Source of the DNA: Bifidobacterium sp. ESL0790
GTDB taxonomy: Bacteria; Actinomycetota; Actinomycetes; Actinomycetales; Bifidobacteriaceae
Reading direction: 5' to 3'
DNA length: 64,000 nt
Assembly: GCF_029395435.1 (NCBI RefSeq)
Contig: NZ_CP113915.1
Coordinates: 2,108,001 to 2,172,000 of the forward strand
Shown one piece after another: positions 44,053 through 54,174 of this stretch; positions within the stretch are counted from its first letter, which is position 1, and the number at the start of each line of letters is the position of its first letter. The notes below the pieces were generated by a model. That model searched no databases. It had not been told where the DNA came from and saw only the letters and a list, made by a program, of their open reading frames with translations. The translations under genes and the position numbers were made by a program.

Positions 44053-45243
44053 ATGATCGATCGTCCTTATTACTTGGACTGGCTGGAACGCTGGCGCGAC
44101 AAGGAACCCATCAAAGTGGTCACCGGAATGCGCCGCAGCGGCAAGTCGAAAATACTCGAGATCTTCCGCGAGCGCCTAGCCAAGAACGGCGTAAGCCCCG
44201 AGAATATCATCGCCATCAATTTCGAAAGCCTCGAAGAGGCCTACCCAACCGAAGCCAAACCGCTTTACGACTATATCGTCGAACGCCTGCAACCAGGCCA
44301 AAACTACATCTTCCTGGACGAAATCCAGCATGTCGAGCATTTCGAGAAGGCCATCGACGCGCTATACATCCACAAAGACACAGACATCTATATCACCGGC
44401 TCGAACGCGAAGCTACTCTCCAGCGAACTCGCGACGCTACTCACCGGGCGATACGTGGAACTGACCATGTTCCCGCTTTCGTTCGCCGAATACCGCACCA
44501 CGCGGCCGGAATCCGATACCGCCGATCAGTCGTTCGAACGCTATCTCACCTACGGCGGCCTGCCTTATACCACGTACCTCGACGACGAGCAGAGCATCGC
44601 CGACTACCTCGGAGGCGTGTTCAACACGATCCTGGTGAAAGACATTGCGGTGCGGCACCCGAAAATCGACATGCCCGCTTTCAACGAAGTCGCCGCGTTC
44701 CTGGCGGACAACGTCGGCAATATCACCTCGGTCAAGGGCATCGCGGACACGATGAAACAGGAGCATAACGGCATCTCCCCCAACACCGTCCGCGAATATA
44801 TAGCCGCGCTTTGCGAAAACTACCTGCTCTTCAGCGCCGGCAGGTACAACATCAAAGGCAAAGCCTATATGAAAACGCTTGAGAAATACTACTTGGGCGA
44901 CCCCGGCTTCAGGTTCTGGTTCCTCGGCAAGTCGGGCGGCGACACCGGCCATCGCATCGAAAACGTGGTCTACCTTGAGCTGCTGCGCCGCTACCGCACC
45001 GTCTCCATCGGCAAGGTCGGCAACAAGGAGATCGATTTCTGCGCCACCGACGCCGAAGGGGTGCACTACTTCCAAGTCTCGCAAACCGTGCTCGACAACG
45101 CGACGCTGGCCCGCGAACTCGCACCTCTGCAAGGCATCGACGACAATCACCCCAAAACGCTGCTGACCTTGGATCGCATCGGCAACGGCGACCACAACGG
45201 CATCAAACAGGTCAACTTGCTCGACTGGCTGCTGGAGCTTTAG
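44053..45243 (+). CDS. AAA ATPase with DUF4143 domain
   Basis: A 396-residue cytoplasmic ATPase. The N-terminal AAA_14 domain has Walker A GMRRSGKS at 25-32, Walker B YIFLDEIQ and sensor TGSNAKLLS. The C-terminal DUF4143 part includes YLGDPGFRFWFLG, the ENVVYLELLRR segment and KVGNKEIDFCATDAEGVHYFQVS, which resembles the nuclease-like domain of these proteins. The family is common in accessory regions of gut bacteria; its cellular role is not established. GGGGG lies before the start. Three 40-bp-spaced operator-like sites lie immediately upstream, suggesting tight control. It is the last gene of the accessory block. Confidence 0.85.
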   Translation: MIDRPYYLDWLERWRDKEPIKVVTGMRRSGKSKILEIFRERLAKNGVSPENIIAINFESLEEAYPTEAKPLYDYIVERLQPGQNYIFLDEIQHVEHFEKAIDALYIHKDTDIYITGSNAKLLSSELATLLTGRYVELTMFPLSFAEYRTTRPESDTADQSFERYLTYGGLPYTTYLDDEQSIADYLGGVFNTILVKDIAVRHPKIDMPAFNEVAAFLADNVGNITSVKGIADTMKQEHNGISPNTVREYIAALCENYLLFSAGRYNIKGKAYMKTLEKYYLGDPGFRFWFLGKSGGDTGHRIENVVYLELLRRYRTVSIGKVGNKEIDFCATDAEGVHYFQVSQTVLDNATLARELAPLQGIDDNHPKTLLTLDRIGNGDHNGIKQVNLLDWLLEL

Positions 45244-45421
45244 GCCCCGGTTTGGTCGAGACGCCGGAAAGAAACGAAAATCGATCGTCAAGTATCGATC
45301 GTCACGCGCCGCGGTGAGCAGGTAATGCCGAAGAACGTAAACATCGAGATTACCCGCCCACCGCGTCACCGGCTCAAAAGTTGCGATGAGGAGCCTGGAC
45401 CGTCACGCCGAACCGCACTCG

Positions 45422-45727
45422 TCAGGCGCTGAGGGCCGCGTGCTGGGCGACGCCATCGGCTGGGGCGGTGAGGAGCATCGCGGGATACGCGCCGTCGGCG
45501 TCCTGGACGTCCTCTTCAGGCTCCAGGTAGACCGCGGAGATGGTGCCGGGGTTATCGGTCACAATCGTCACCGTGGTCATCGCCTTGAACGTGGCGAAAA
45601 CGGCGGTCGCCACGAGCAGGAACATGGCCAGGAGCAGGATCGCGTTCTTCACCCGCTCTCGGGTGAGGGCGCTGGCACGCCGCTTTGCGTAGTTGATGCG
45701 CTTGGGGAATTTGGCTTGGTTTCTCAT
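45422..45727 (-). CDS. Small single-pass membrane protein
   Basis: A 101-residue protein starting MRNQAKFPKRINYAKRRASALTRERVKNA, strongly basic, followed by one membrane helix (AILLLAMFLLVATAVFATF) and an acidic extracytoplasmic tail (LEPEEDVQDADGAYP). The charge pattern implies the N-terminus is inside. The second of two ATG codons was chosen because AAGGA is eight bases upstream of it. No family is recognised and no function is assigned. It stands alone between the DUF4143 ATPase gene and the 61-bp repeats. Confidence 0.6.
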   Translation of the reverse strand: MRNQAKFPKRINYAKRRASALTRERVKNAILLLAMFLLVATAVFATFKAMTTVTIVTDNPGTISAVYLEPEEDVQDADGAYPAMLLTAPADGVAQHAALSA

Positions 45728-46250
45728 GGTTCTCATCCTTAAAGCAGAGACAAGGTGACCCGTGAAACTGCGTTGTATATTTCCTTTTTATGCACTCCTT
45801 TATGAAATGTCTAAGAAGCATATCGCATGATTGCCTCATCGCGAATTCGGGTTTTGCGCAGAATGACGCGCCTTTGCACCGTCAACGTTTGACTGTATTA
45901 CATGCTAATTACGATGTGATACTTACTTATCATTCGATAATTAGACCTGAATCACACTGGCGCTGCTGTTTGACGTAGCAGACGCATTGTAATGCGCGTC
46001 ACAATCCCCGACATTACAGGGCGCAACGCATCATCCACCAAACGAAACAAAAACGGGATCTACAGCACGCCCAACGACGTTTCAGCGCCATCACCGAAAC
46101 GAAATTACCTTATTTTCTGGATATTTACAGTATTTTTATGCTTGATATTGCATATATTCATACTGCTACGAAGCCTATCGGAAGCCACGACGGAACAGGG
46201 AGAGGGAGACGTCGGCCAACAGCCTATCCCTTACAAAATCGCCGACCAAT
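45728..46250. other. AT-rich interval without a confident gene
   Basis: An open frame at 45992-46306 contains a hydrophobic stretch but has no ribosome binding site and ends inside the 61-bp repeats, so it was not called. Nothing else is evident. Confidence 0.4.
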
Positions 46251-46430
46251 GCCCAAAACAAGCCACTCATCAACACTTAACGGCCCATTTCCAGCACAAC
46301 CAGTAATCTGCGCCAGAAACAAGCCACCCACCGACACTCAGCGGCCCATTTATGGCACAACGACCGATTCGCGCCAGAAACAAGCCACTCACCAACGCTC
46401 AGCGGCACAAAAATGGCGCAACTTGATAGA
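46251..46430. repeat. 61-bp tandem repeat, about three copies
   Basis: GCGCCAGAAACAAGCCAC begins at 46310 and 46371 (61-base period), with a diverged copy (GCCCAAAACAAGCCAC) at 46251. Units contain CTCAGCGGCCCATTTATGGC. The reverse complement of the repeat at 38720-38860 aligns with these units over most of their length. Confidence 0.72.
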
Positions 46431-46546
46431 CGACGGGGCAGGAGCTGGCATAAGCAGGCTACGGGGCTTGCGCTGCGGCAGATCCGTGGCGATACGCACC
46501 AGCAAACACGCACAGAGCACGAGATACAAGACGGAAAACATAAAAA

Positions 46547-46579
46547 AGGTTGCCACCCGATTGAACCGGGTGGCAACCT
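46547..46579 (-). terminator. Intrinsic terminator of ilvC
   Basis: AGGTTGCCACCCG and CGGGTGGCAACCT form a perfect 13-base-pair stem with a 7-base loop. On the minus strand the stem is followed by a run of six T. It lies about 70 bases after the ilvC stop codon. Confidence 0.92.
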
Positions 46580-46650
46580 CTTAACACTTGGTGCCGTAGC
46601 GCTTTCGCAAGCTCAGCGCGTTAGCGACTCACAGCGAGCCTAAAGCAAGC

Positions 46651-47706
46651 TCACTTCTGAACCTGCGTACGGGCGATGTCGCCGTTGAAGGACTCGTTCT
46701 CGTCGGCGTCGGCCGACTTGCCCTTGAGCCAGGAGAACATCGAACGCAGCTTCGGGCCGACGGTCTCGATGCGCTCGTGGCTGTACTTCTGCTGCAGCTC
46801 CTTGAAGTGCGGGGCGCCCTTGGCCTGGTCGTCCATGAACTCCTTGGCGAAGGAGCCGTCCTGAATGCGCTGGAGCTGATGCTCCATGTTGTGGCGGGTA
46901 TGCTCGTCAATCACCGTGGAGGTGAAGTCGCCGTACTGAGCGGTGTCGGAGCAGGACCAGCGAGCCTTGTTCAGGCCGCCCTCGTTCATCAGGTCGACGA
47001 GCATCTTCAGCTCGTGGCAGACCTCGAAGTAGGCGATCTCCGGCTGGTAGCCGGCATCGGTGAGGACCTCGAAACCGGTCTCGACCAGGTGGTTGACGCC
47101 GCCCATGAGCACGTCCTGCTCACCGAAGAGGTCGGTCTCGGTCTCTTCCTTGAAGGTGGTCTTGATGGCGCCGGCGCGCAGGGCGCCCAGAGCCTTCGCG
47201 TAGGCCAGGGTGATATCCCAGCCGTCGCCCTTGTCGTCGTTCTCGCAGGCAACGACCACCGGCACACCACGGCCGGCGACGTACTCACGACGGACGATGT
47301 GGCCCGGGCCCTTCGGCGCGACCATGAAGGTCATGTGGCCCTTGCCCGGCTTGATGTAACCGTAACGAATGTTGAAGCCGTGCGCGAAGGCGAGCGCCGC
47401 GTCGGGCTTGAGGTTGGGCTCAACCTCGTCCTTGTAGATCTGACCTTGGTACTGATCGGGAGCCAGGAACATAACGATGTCCGATTCCTTGACCGCGTCG
47501 GCGACAGGCTTGACTTCCAGGCCCTGCTCCTTGGCGTATTCGACGGACTTGGAGGTAGGCCGCAGGCCGACGACGACATCCACACCGGAGTCGCGCAGGT
47601 TCAGCGCGTGAGCGTGACCTTGCGAGCCGTAACCGATGATGCAGACCTTCTTGCCATTGAGAACAGAGAGATCAGCGTCGTCCTCGTACCAGATTTGTGC
47701 TGCCAT
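46651..47706 (-). CDS. ilvC: Ketol-acid reductoisomerase (IlvC, class I)
   Basis: A 351-residue NADPH- and magnesium-dependent enzyme of valine and isoleucine biosynthesis that isomerises and reduces acetolactate and acetohydroxybutyrate. The Rossmann loop [17 protein letters not shown] is near residues 25-41, the catalytic and metal-binding segments include [14 protein letters not shown] and [38 protein letters not shown], and the C-terminal half ends with a polar tail. The length is usual for class I. The ATG at 47706 was chosen, with AGGAG nine bases upstream. It is monocistronic, with its own terminator; the leader 47707-48030 has no obvious attenuator. Confidence 0.96.
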   Translation of the reverse strand: MAAQIWYEDDADLSVLNGKKVCIIGYGSQGHAHALNLRDSGVDVVVGLRPTSKSVEYAKEQGLEVKPVADAVKESDIVMFLAPDQYQGQIYKDEVEPNLKPDAALAFAHGFNIRYGYIKPGKGHMTFMVAPKGPGHIVRREYVAGRGVPVVVACENDDKGDGWDITLAYAKALGALRAGAIKTTFKEETETDLFGEQDVLMGGVNHLVETGFEVLTDAGYQPEIAYFEVCHELKMLVDLMNEGGLNKARWSCSDTAQYGDFTSTVIDEHTRHNMEHQLQRIQDGSFAKEFMDDQAKGAPHFKELQQKYSHERIETVGPKLRSMFSWLKGKSADADENESFNGDIARTQVQK

Positions 47707-47978
47707 AATATGCACTCCTTGCATAATTCATTATTATTTTGCCGCGCAACGGCAATCTGCCTGCCACGGCCTAGAAACTGGCTCTTGATCGAATGGGGAT
47801 TTTGTCCCTGTTAGCTGCCAATTGTAACGCGCGTCACAGCCGCAGCAGCGACGCCGTCCAATACGCGAACAGCTATTTTCTAGCTATTTTTCAGGGACTC
47901 GATTCGCCCGAACCGAGCCAGTTTCCAAGTGTTCATTTGACTATGTTCAGTTATGGATTTTCAGTTATAAAGGTGATT

Positions 47979-48005
47979 TCGGCACCAAGCCGAAGCGGGT
48001 GCCGA
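47979..48005 (-). terminator. Weak hairpin downstream of the MHS transporter
   Basis: TCGGCACC (47979-47986) pairs with GGTGCCGA (47998-48005). It begins 26 bases beyond the transporter stop codon; the following minus-strand sequence is only modestly T-rich. Confidence 0.4.
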
Positions 48006-48030
48006 GAACCGGCCACCAGCCCACCGCGCG

Positions 48031-49458
48031 TCAGGCGGTGAAGTCGGTGTCCTTGGTCTCTTTGCAGGTGAGCAGGGCGACCAGGCAGCACACGGCCATC
48101 ACGGCCATGTAGAGACCGACGGACCGCACGCCCCAGTGGGACGAGAGCCAGGTGGCGACGGTCGGGACGAAGGCCGCGCCGACGATGGCGGCGAGGTTAT
48201 AGCCCAGGCCGGAGCCGGAGTAGCGGACGTTGGCGCTGAAGAGCTCGGGCAGGATCGCGCCGACGGGGCCGAACGCGATGCCCATCAGGGCGAAGCCGAC
48301 GCACAGGAAGACCATGATCTCCACGAAGTTGCGGTGACCCATCAGCAGGTACGGGAAGACGAACGAGAACACGACCAGCGCGATGGCGGAGAACATCAGC
48401 ACGCGGCGACGGCCGAGCCTGTCGGCGTAGACGCACGAGAGCACGATGAACAGCGCGAAGACGCAGATGGCGGCCATGAGCATCAAGAGGTACTCCTGGT
48501 TGGTGAAGCCGAGGCCACCGCCGCCTTCCGCCTTGGTCTTGGTGCCCCAAGCGAGCGACCAGGTGGCCAACGTATAGAAGAGCGTGTAGGTGACCGCGAC
48601 GATGAACGTGGCCTGCAGGACCTGACGCCAGCTGGTGCGGAAGACTTCCTTGAGCGGGGACTTGACGGTCTTTTTCTGCTCCTGGGCGAGACGGAAGATC
48701 GGGGTCTCCTCCATCTGGACGCGGACGACGAGGCCGACCACGACGAGCACGATGGAGAGTAGGAACGGCACGCGCCAGCCCCAGGCGAGCATCTGCTGGT
48801 CGCTGCAGAAGGATTCGAGCAGGAAGTAGGTGCCGTTGGAGAGGAAGAAGCCGATCGGTGCGCCGAGCTCGGGGAACGAGCCGTAGAGCGCGCGCTTGTT
48901 GGCCGGGGCGTTTTCCGTGGCGACCAGCGCCGCGCCGGACCATTCGCCGCCCAGCCCGATGCCCTGGATGAAGCGGCAGAGGCAGAGCACCGCGACCGCG
49001 AGCAGGCCCCACTGGCTATACGTCGGCAGGCAGCCGATGAGGAAGGTGGAGAGGCCCATGGTCATCAGGCTGACGACCAGCGTGGTCTTGCGGCCCATCT
49101 TGTCGCCGAAATGGCCGAAGATCAGCGAGCCAAGCGGGCGGGCGATGAACGCGATGGCGAAGGTCAGGAGGCTGACGAGCAGCGCGACGGTCGGGTTGGT
49201 CTTGTCGGAGAAGAAGATCTTCGGGAAGTAGTTCGCCGAGGCGGTGCCATAGGCGTAGAAGTCATAGAACTCAATGGCCGTGCCGACCATCGACGCGGCG
49301 ATGACCGTGCCGACCGAGTCGTGGGCCATGTCCTGAAGTTTCTCCTTGCGCACGGTGGCCACATCTGTGGCGTTCGCCGTGGTCGCGTCGGTTGCCGCGG
49401 TCGATCTGCTCGCCGCCGCGTCGCCGCCTTTCGCAGTCGTTTCGTCGACTGATGTCAT
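48031..49458 (-). CDS. MFS transporter, metabolite:H+ symporter (MHS) family
   Basis: A 475-residue secondary transporter with twelve predicted helices after an Ala/Thr-rich N-terminus (1-45). The MHS signature elements are clear: ASMVGTAIEFYDFYAYGTAS, IARPLGSLIFGHFGDKMGRKTTLV (the loop 2-3 motif) and QGIGLGGEWSGAALVATENAP. The family includes ShiA (shikimate) and ProP (proline/betaine), as well as organic-acid importers, and the substrate here is unknown. It is followed leftward by ilvC at some distance, with no reason to see an operon. Confidence 0.88.
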   Translation of the reverse strand: MTSVDETTAKGGDAAASRSTAATDATTANATDVATVRKEKLQDMAHDSVGTVIAASMVGTAIEFYDFYAYGTASANYFPKIFFSDKTNPTVALLVSLLTFAIAFIARPLGSLIFGHFGDKMGRKTTLVVSLMTMGLSTFLIGCLPTYSQWGLLAVAVLCLCRFIQGIGLGGEWSGAALVATENAPANKRALYGSFPELGAPIGFFLSNGTYFLLESFCSDQQMLAWGWRVPFLLSIVLVVVGLVVRVQMEETPIFRLAQEQKKTVKSPLKEVFRTSWRQVLQATFIVAVTYTLFYTLATWSLAWGTKTKAEGGGGLGFTNQEYLLMLMAAICVFALFIVLSCVYADRLGRRRVLMFSAIALVVFSFVFPYLLMGHRNFVEIMVFLCVGFALMGIAFGPVGAILPELFSANVRYSGSGLGYNLAAIVGAAFVPTVATWLSSHWGVRSVGLYMAVMAVCCLVALLTCKETKDTDFTA

Positions 49459-49621
49459 GATGCTCTCCTCCGATACTCTCCGTATCGCTTCGTCTTCTGT
49501 TGTTTCAGTTATTTGATTATTTGGTTATCGGACAATCGGCCATACGAGATTCGCCGGGAATCCTCGTGCGTGAACCTGAACATCACCGCTGCTGCCATTT
49601 TGTGGAGTTCGGTAATAAATA

Positions 49622-49745
49622 AGCCCCGCTTTTGATTGCAGGGCTCAGAAAGCTATAACACTGATATTTCTGATATCTTCGCTTGCTTCGTTTACTTCGT
49701 TTGGTAAACGTTTCGCTTAGCTGCCCTGCCTTCATTGGCGGGGCT
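49622..49745. repeat. Long imperfect palindrome between MHS gene and surface protein gene
   Basis: AGCCCCGCTTTTGATTGCAG (49622 onward) is mirrored by a sequence ending ...CATTGGCGGGGCT at 49745, with several mismatches. The interior is AT-rich and no core A or B is present. Confidence 0.5.
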
Positions 49746-50081
49746 CAAACTGAATGCTAGAATTCAGACCGCCAACGAAGACGGGCTAATAATTCGTGCA
49801 GCGACAGCTGATACGACAGATACAACATAACCATTCATCAATCCGTACATCGTGGCGACCTCCTCTCGGCACTCATCAAGTTCTCGCGAGCCGTTTGCTC
49901 GTGTAGTTCGTTACCATAGGAGACTAACCACGCTAGCACCCGCGATCGTCTCACCATGTGGACGCGAGGGCAAGGTCGTTTCGCAGGCCTACAGTGCCGC
50001 CAGCGTTAGGAGCTGCTCAATTCGGAAGTGGGCGAACAGAAAACAACGCTCGCGCCAGAAAACGCTTCAAACGGCGCTCTG

Positions 50082-50139
50082 CGTCATCGACATTTATCTT
50101 CGACATTTATCTTCGTCATCGACATAAAAATGTCGATGA
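50082..50139. repeat. Short direct repeats and hairpin
   Basis: CGTCATCGACAT occurs at 50082 and 50114, CGACATTTATCTT is duplicated in tandem at 50088-50113, and TCATCGACA pairs with TGTCGATGA (50116-50139). The rest of 49459-50439 shows no gene; the promoter of the downstream surface protein must lie near its right end. Confidence 0.5.
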
Positions 50140-50439
50140 TAGTGACGGGCGAGCATGCCGACCCAAAAATTGGAATGGACTAGACACTGGGACGAAGTGC
50201 CGCAGCCCGGTGTCGGCGTATCGGCTCAGTTGCGGGACGAAGAACGCCGGAACCAACGGTTCTATCCGTTCGTGATTGGGATCTGGAGGAGCCCCAACTT
50301 CCCGGAGTTATCGGATTATAGATAATATTTGTCATACCTTTTTGAATTTTTCGTGAGTTTAGTCATACTTAATGTTACAATTTGACCTGTTGTTGCTAGT
50401 TTTTAGTACAGAAATTATTGAAGGGAAACGGTATTTGTC

Positions 50440-53400
50440 ATGGCTGGACGCAATCGCGTGGTTTGCGCTTTCACGGCACTTGCCGCCGTGGTATCGCTTG
50501 CGGTAGCGTCGCCTTTGGCGGGTGCGGACCAAAATAGCACCGAAATCTACCCCCCCCCGCGGGCCTGACCCAAAAACGCGTTGTAACAGACACGTCCGAA
50601 AACCCAGCGTCCTCACCCCAGTCTGACGCAGGAGAATCGCTCTCACAGAACCCTGCCGGCACCTCCCAGCAAAACCCCACTTTTCCGCAAGGCCAGTCGT
50701 CCCTTCCCTCCGGATTATCACCATTGACTAGGTCGCAGCCTCTGGTCGGCCCGCAGTCAGTCACCTGCACCGAGACTGGGGACAGGACTTGGTACGCCCT
50801 GCATTGGAACAAGCACGTTGACGGGGACAACTGCGTGCTCGAACTGGTAAGCGGAATCACACCGGGACGCATACCACCATGGATCAATGATGGGGAAGTC
50901 ACCAGACTCCTCGTAGACCCTGGGGTGCGAGCATCAGGGGATTGTAGCGCTATGTTCTACAAATTAATGAACCTCAGAACCGCCGATGTCGGCAACCTTG
51001 ATACATCGGCGGTGACCGATTTCTACCAGATGTTTTATGGCTGCTCGAAATTAGTGGGACTCGATCTCAGCAATTGGAACACAAACCGCGCCAACACTAT
51101 GGGCGGCATGTTTTATGGCTGTTCTGAATTACGAACAACCGGCGCTCCCGGATTGCATATCGCGCCTGGAACGAACACCACGCTCGGGGGGCCTATGTTT
51201 TATGGCTGCAACAAGTTTATATATTGCACAGACCAAGGCGACCACCAGTGGGTCGGATACACTTGGAACAAACACGCCGCCGACGCTGGTTACAGTTGCG
51301 TGCTCGAACTTAAGAGTGGCACAATCCCCGACCATACGGGCACCGATGCCGCCACCCAAGTACCTTGGAGCGGGGACAGCAACATCACCAAACTGATAAC
51401 CGATTCGGGAGCTGCGCTGTCGCCCACCGGAGGACGCTACCTGTTCGCCAACCTACCCAACCTGGTCTCGGCCGACGTGACGCACATGGACGCCTCGCAG
51501 GCGCAGGACGTGAGCTCGCTGTTCTGGAACGACCCGAAGCTAGAGACGGTCACCGGTACCGCCGCTTGGACCTGGGGCATGGAAGCGAAGCTCACCACTA
51601 TGGCCAATCTGTTCAAGGCGTGCTCCAAACTCACCACCATCGACCTCAGCGGATGGGAAACGGACAAGGCCCAAGACATGAGCCACATGTTCGACGGGGA
51701 CGCCAACCTCACCAATATTATCGGCATCAACGACTGGACCAGAGGCACCACAGACACACTCACCAGCATAGCCAGCATGTTTAACGGATGCGCCAAACTC
51801 ACCACAGCTCTCAATCTCAGTGGATGGAAAACTGGGTTGGTCACCGACTTGAGCAACATGTTCGACGGGGACGCCGCACTGACCACCCTTGACACCACCG
51901 GCTGGAGCATCGTTAGCGCCACCACCACCGCCAACATGTTCAACGGATGCGCCAATCTCAGCGAAATCACGGGCATCAACGACTGGACCAGAGGCACCAC
52001 AGACACACTCACCAGCATGGCCAACATGTTCAACGGATGCACCAAACTCACCAATCTCGACCTCAGCGGGTGGAAGACAGGACTGATCATCAACATCACC
52101 GGCATGTTCAACAGCTGCGCCAACCTCACCAGCCTCGACCTGACCGGCTGGGATACCTCGCAGGTCACCAACATGGCAGGCCTGTTCCAGAACCTCGATA
52201 AACTGCCGACAATCGCCGGCATTAGCTCCTGGAACACCTCGCGCGTCACAAACATGGCATCTATGTTCCAGGGGGATGCAGCCCTGGTAGGCGAACCAGA
52301 CCTGCCTGGCGAAACGCACCCTACACCCAACGGGCGCACCCTTAATCTCTCCACATGGGATACCAGCAACGTCACCGATATGCGCTTCATATTCCAGAGC
52401 TGCACATCCTTGGAGTCCCTAGACATCTCGGGATGGAGCACGGCTAGTCTTGGCAGCCACGACGACATGATTGATGACGACGGCCACCACATGCCAAACA
52501 ATTCGCAGATGATCGAGTTCTGTCCCAAGCTCTACCGCGTCAAACTCGGCCCGGACATCGACTTCAGCATGCACAGACAATCCAGGTTCACATCCGTCTG
52601 TGATCAGGGATCATGCTGGAGCGGCACCGACTACGCCTTTTCCTCGCCCCTCCACCACAGGCTGGACACCAACCACCCCGAATGGGAATACGATCCGGTC
52701 TACAAAAACCTTGACGGGACCGCGTATCTGCGCGGCGCCGAATACGGCAACATGACCCCCGGTCGCTTCCCCAACCCGGAATGGATCTACCTAATCAACA
52801 CGCACTACGTGGACGCCTGCTCGAACGGTGAGGCGGTGCCGACCACGGTGATGTGCCCGTCGGCCAGCAAGGAAGGCTACAGGCTTACCGGGTGGAAGAA
52901 CGGCGACAACGGCAAGTACAAGCCCGGGAGCACCGTCCCCTACGCGGTGCCGGGCAACACGCTCGCGCCCGTGTGGAGCCCGCTCGTCCCGCCCGGGGTC
53001 AGCAAGGCCACCCCGCACGCCGACGGGAGCCTCACCGTCGGAGGCGGCATGCCCGGCGGCACCCTCACCGGCGACAAGTACACCGCCACACCCTACGCGG
53101 CCGCCTCGGGCGGAAGCCCGGGCACCAGCGCGGACAGCGCGACCGTCACCGGCCTGACCGCCAGCGCGCCCGAGGACGGCACGTGGACCGCCGACTACAC
53201 CAACGCCACCAACCCCTACCCCGCCGACACCATCGGCAACGGCACGAACGTCTGGTTCACGTCCAAGCTCACCCAGGCCGACAACACCACCAGCGGCGAA
53301 TCCGGGCGCAAGAGGCTCACCGTCGACACAGTCGCGCCCGGGGCCGAGCAGGTCAGGATCGACGCGCCCAGCGGCGCCACGCCCGGCTCCAGGGCCAGCG

Positions 53401-53858
53401 TCACCGGCGTGACCTGGACCAGCGGCCACTCCTCCACCCAGACCGCGCGAGCCATCGAGGCCGGCGACCGGATCGTCGTCACCTGGCCCGACGGCACCAA
53501 ATCCGGTGCCGACAACGACGGGGACCCGCTGCCCACCATCGACCCCGGCAGTATTGTCAGCGGCCCGAACGGCTACTTCGCCGTCGACGTGCCCGCCAGC
53601 CAGACCCTGAGCGGCCAGGCCACCATCACCGTCTACGACAACGCCGACGGCGACGGCACCGACCCCGACCACCCGGCCGGCGTCGAGAACAAGGCCAACC
53701 ACGCCGACATCACCATCAAGCTCACCCCACCCACCGTCAACAAGCTCCCCCTCACCGGCCACCACTGGCAAGCTGACGGCGTCATCACCTTCGCCGCCAT
53801 CGCGGTACTCGCCGCCACCACCGGCGCCTACGCCCAACGCAAACGCCAACGCCACTAA
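50440..53858 (+). CDS. Phase-variable BspA-like LPLTG surface protein (frame broken at a C9 tract)
   Basis: The ATG at 50440 encodes a signal peptide (MAGRNRVVCAFTALAAVVS..., ending PLAGADQ), but the frame stops at TGA 50566-50568 just after nine C residues (50550-50558). One extra C joins it to a frame open to 53858, giving about 1140 residues. That frame holds about ten DUF285/BspA-type repeats (MFNGCTKLTNLDLSGWKT, WDTSQVTNMAGLFQ), an InlB-B-like segment (CPSASKEGYRLTGWKN), an Ig-like Thr-rich stalk and the sorting signal LPLTG with a hydrophobic helix and KRQRH tail. The product would be anchored on the wall by a sortase and mediate adhesion. As printed the gene is in the OFF configuration; a sequencing error in the tract is possible. 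Confidence 0.85.
50550..50558 (+). repeat. Poly-C tract of nine, putative phase-variation switch
   Basis: Nine consecutive C lie just after the signal-peptide codons of the BspA-like gene. It is the only such long homopolymer of G or C in the window. Ten (or seven) C would restore the reading frame. Confidence 0.75.
51723..52041 (+). repeat. 249-bp-spaced near-identical repeats within the BspA-like gene
   Basis: A segment of about 47 bases beginning GGCATCAACGACTGGACCAG at 51723 recurs identically at 51972, and similarity continues beyond it. The distance is 249 bases, 83 codons, so recombination between copies would add or remove an in-frame block of repeats. Confidence 0.75.
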
Positions 53859-53904
53859 ACCCACCACACCAACTGGATACATCCGCACGCTCACTCGGCC
53901 ACAA

Positions 53905-53950
53905 CGTACTGATGTATCCAGCTGCCCTTTGGGCTGGATATATCAGTACG
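53905..53950. terminator. Hairpin after the BspA-like gene, with an alternative partner
   Basis: CGTACTGATGTATCCAGC (53905-53922) pairs with GCTGGATATATCAGTACG (53933-53950) with one mismatch. CTGGATACATC at 53873-53883 could alternatively pair with GATGTATCCAG inside the left arm. No T run follows. Confidence 0.6.
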
Positions 53951-54110
53951 CTAACTTGCTGTCGGCACGCAGATTCATCCAGTTCGGGACTGGAGTGGAC
54001 AGATTGGAACGCTCGTCCAACGCGAGCGCAGCGCATAACCGAGCACCTGATGAAACGGCTTGCCGCGATTTAGCCACCACAACCGTTGCAAGCCACCACC
54101 ACGCCGAAAC

Positions 54111-54157
54111 AGACTGGCGGCCAGACGCAATATCAAATCGCGTCTGGCCGCCAGTCT
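54111..54157. terminator. Strong bidirectional hairpin between convergent surface-protein genes
   Basis: AGACTGGCGGCCAGACGC (54111-54128) and its exact complement (54140-54157) form an 18-base-pair stem with an 11-base loop, followed by TATTTATAG. It lies just before the stop codon of the leftward giant gene at 54175 and about 250 bases after the BspA-like gene. Confidence 0.8.
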
Positions 54158-54174
54158 TATTTATAGTCAGCTAA

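Noticed and set aside
45992..46306. Possible small membrane protein with one hydrophobic segment
   Set aside because: There is no ribosome binding site and the frame ends inside the 61-bp tandem repeats; the hydrophobic stretch follows from AT-rich sequence.
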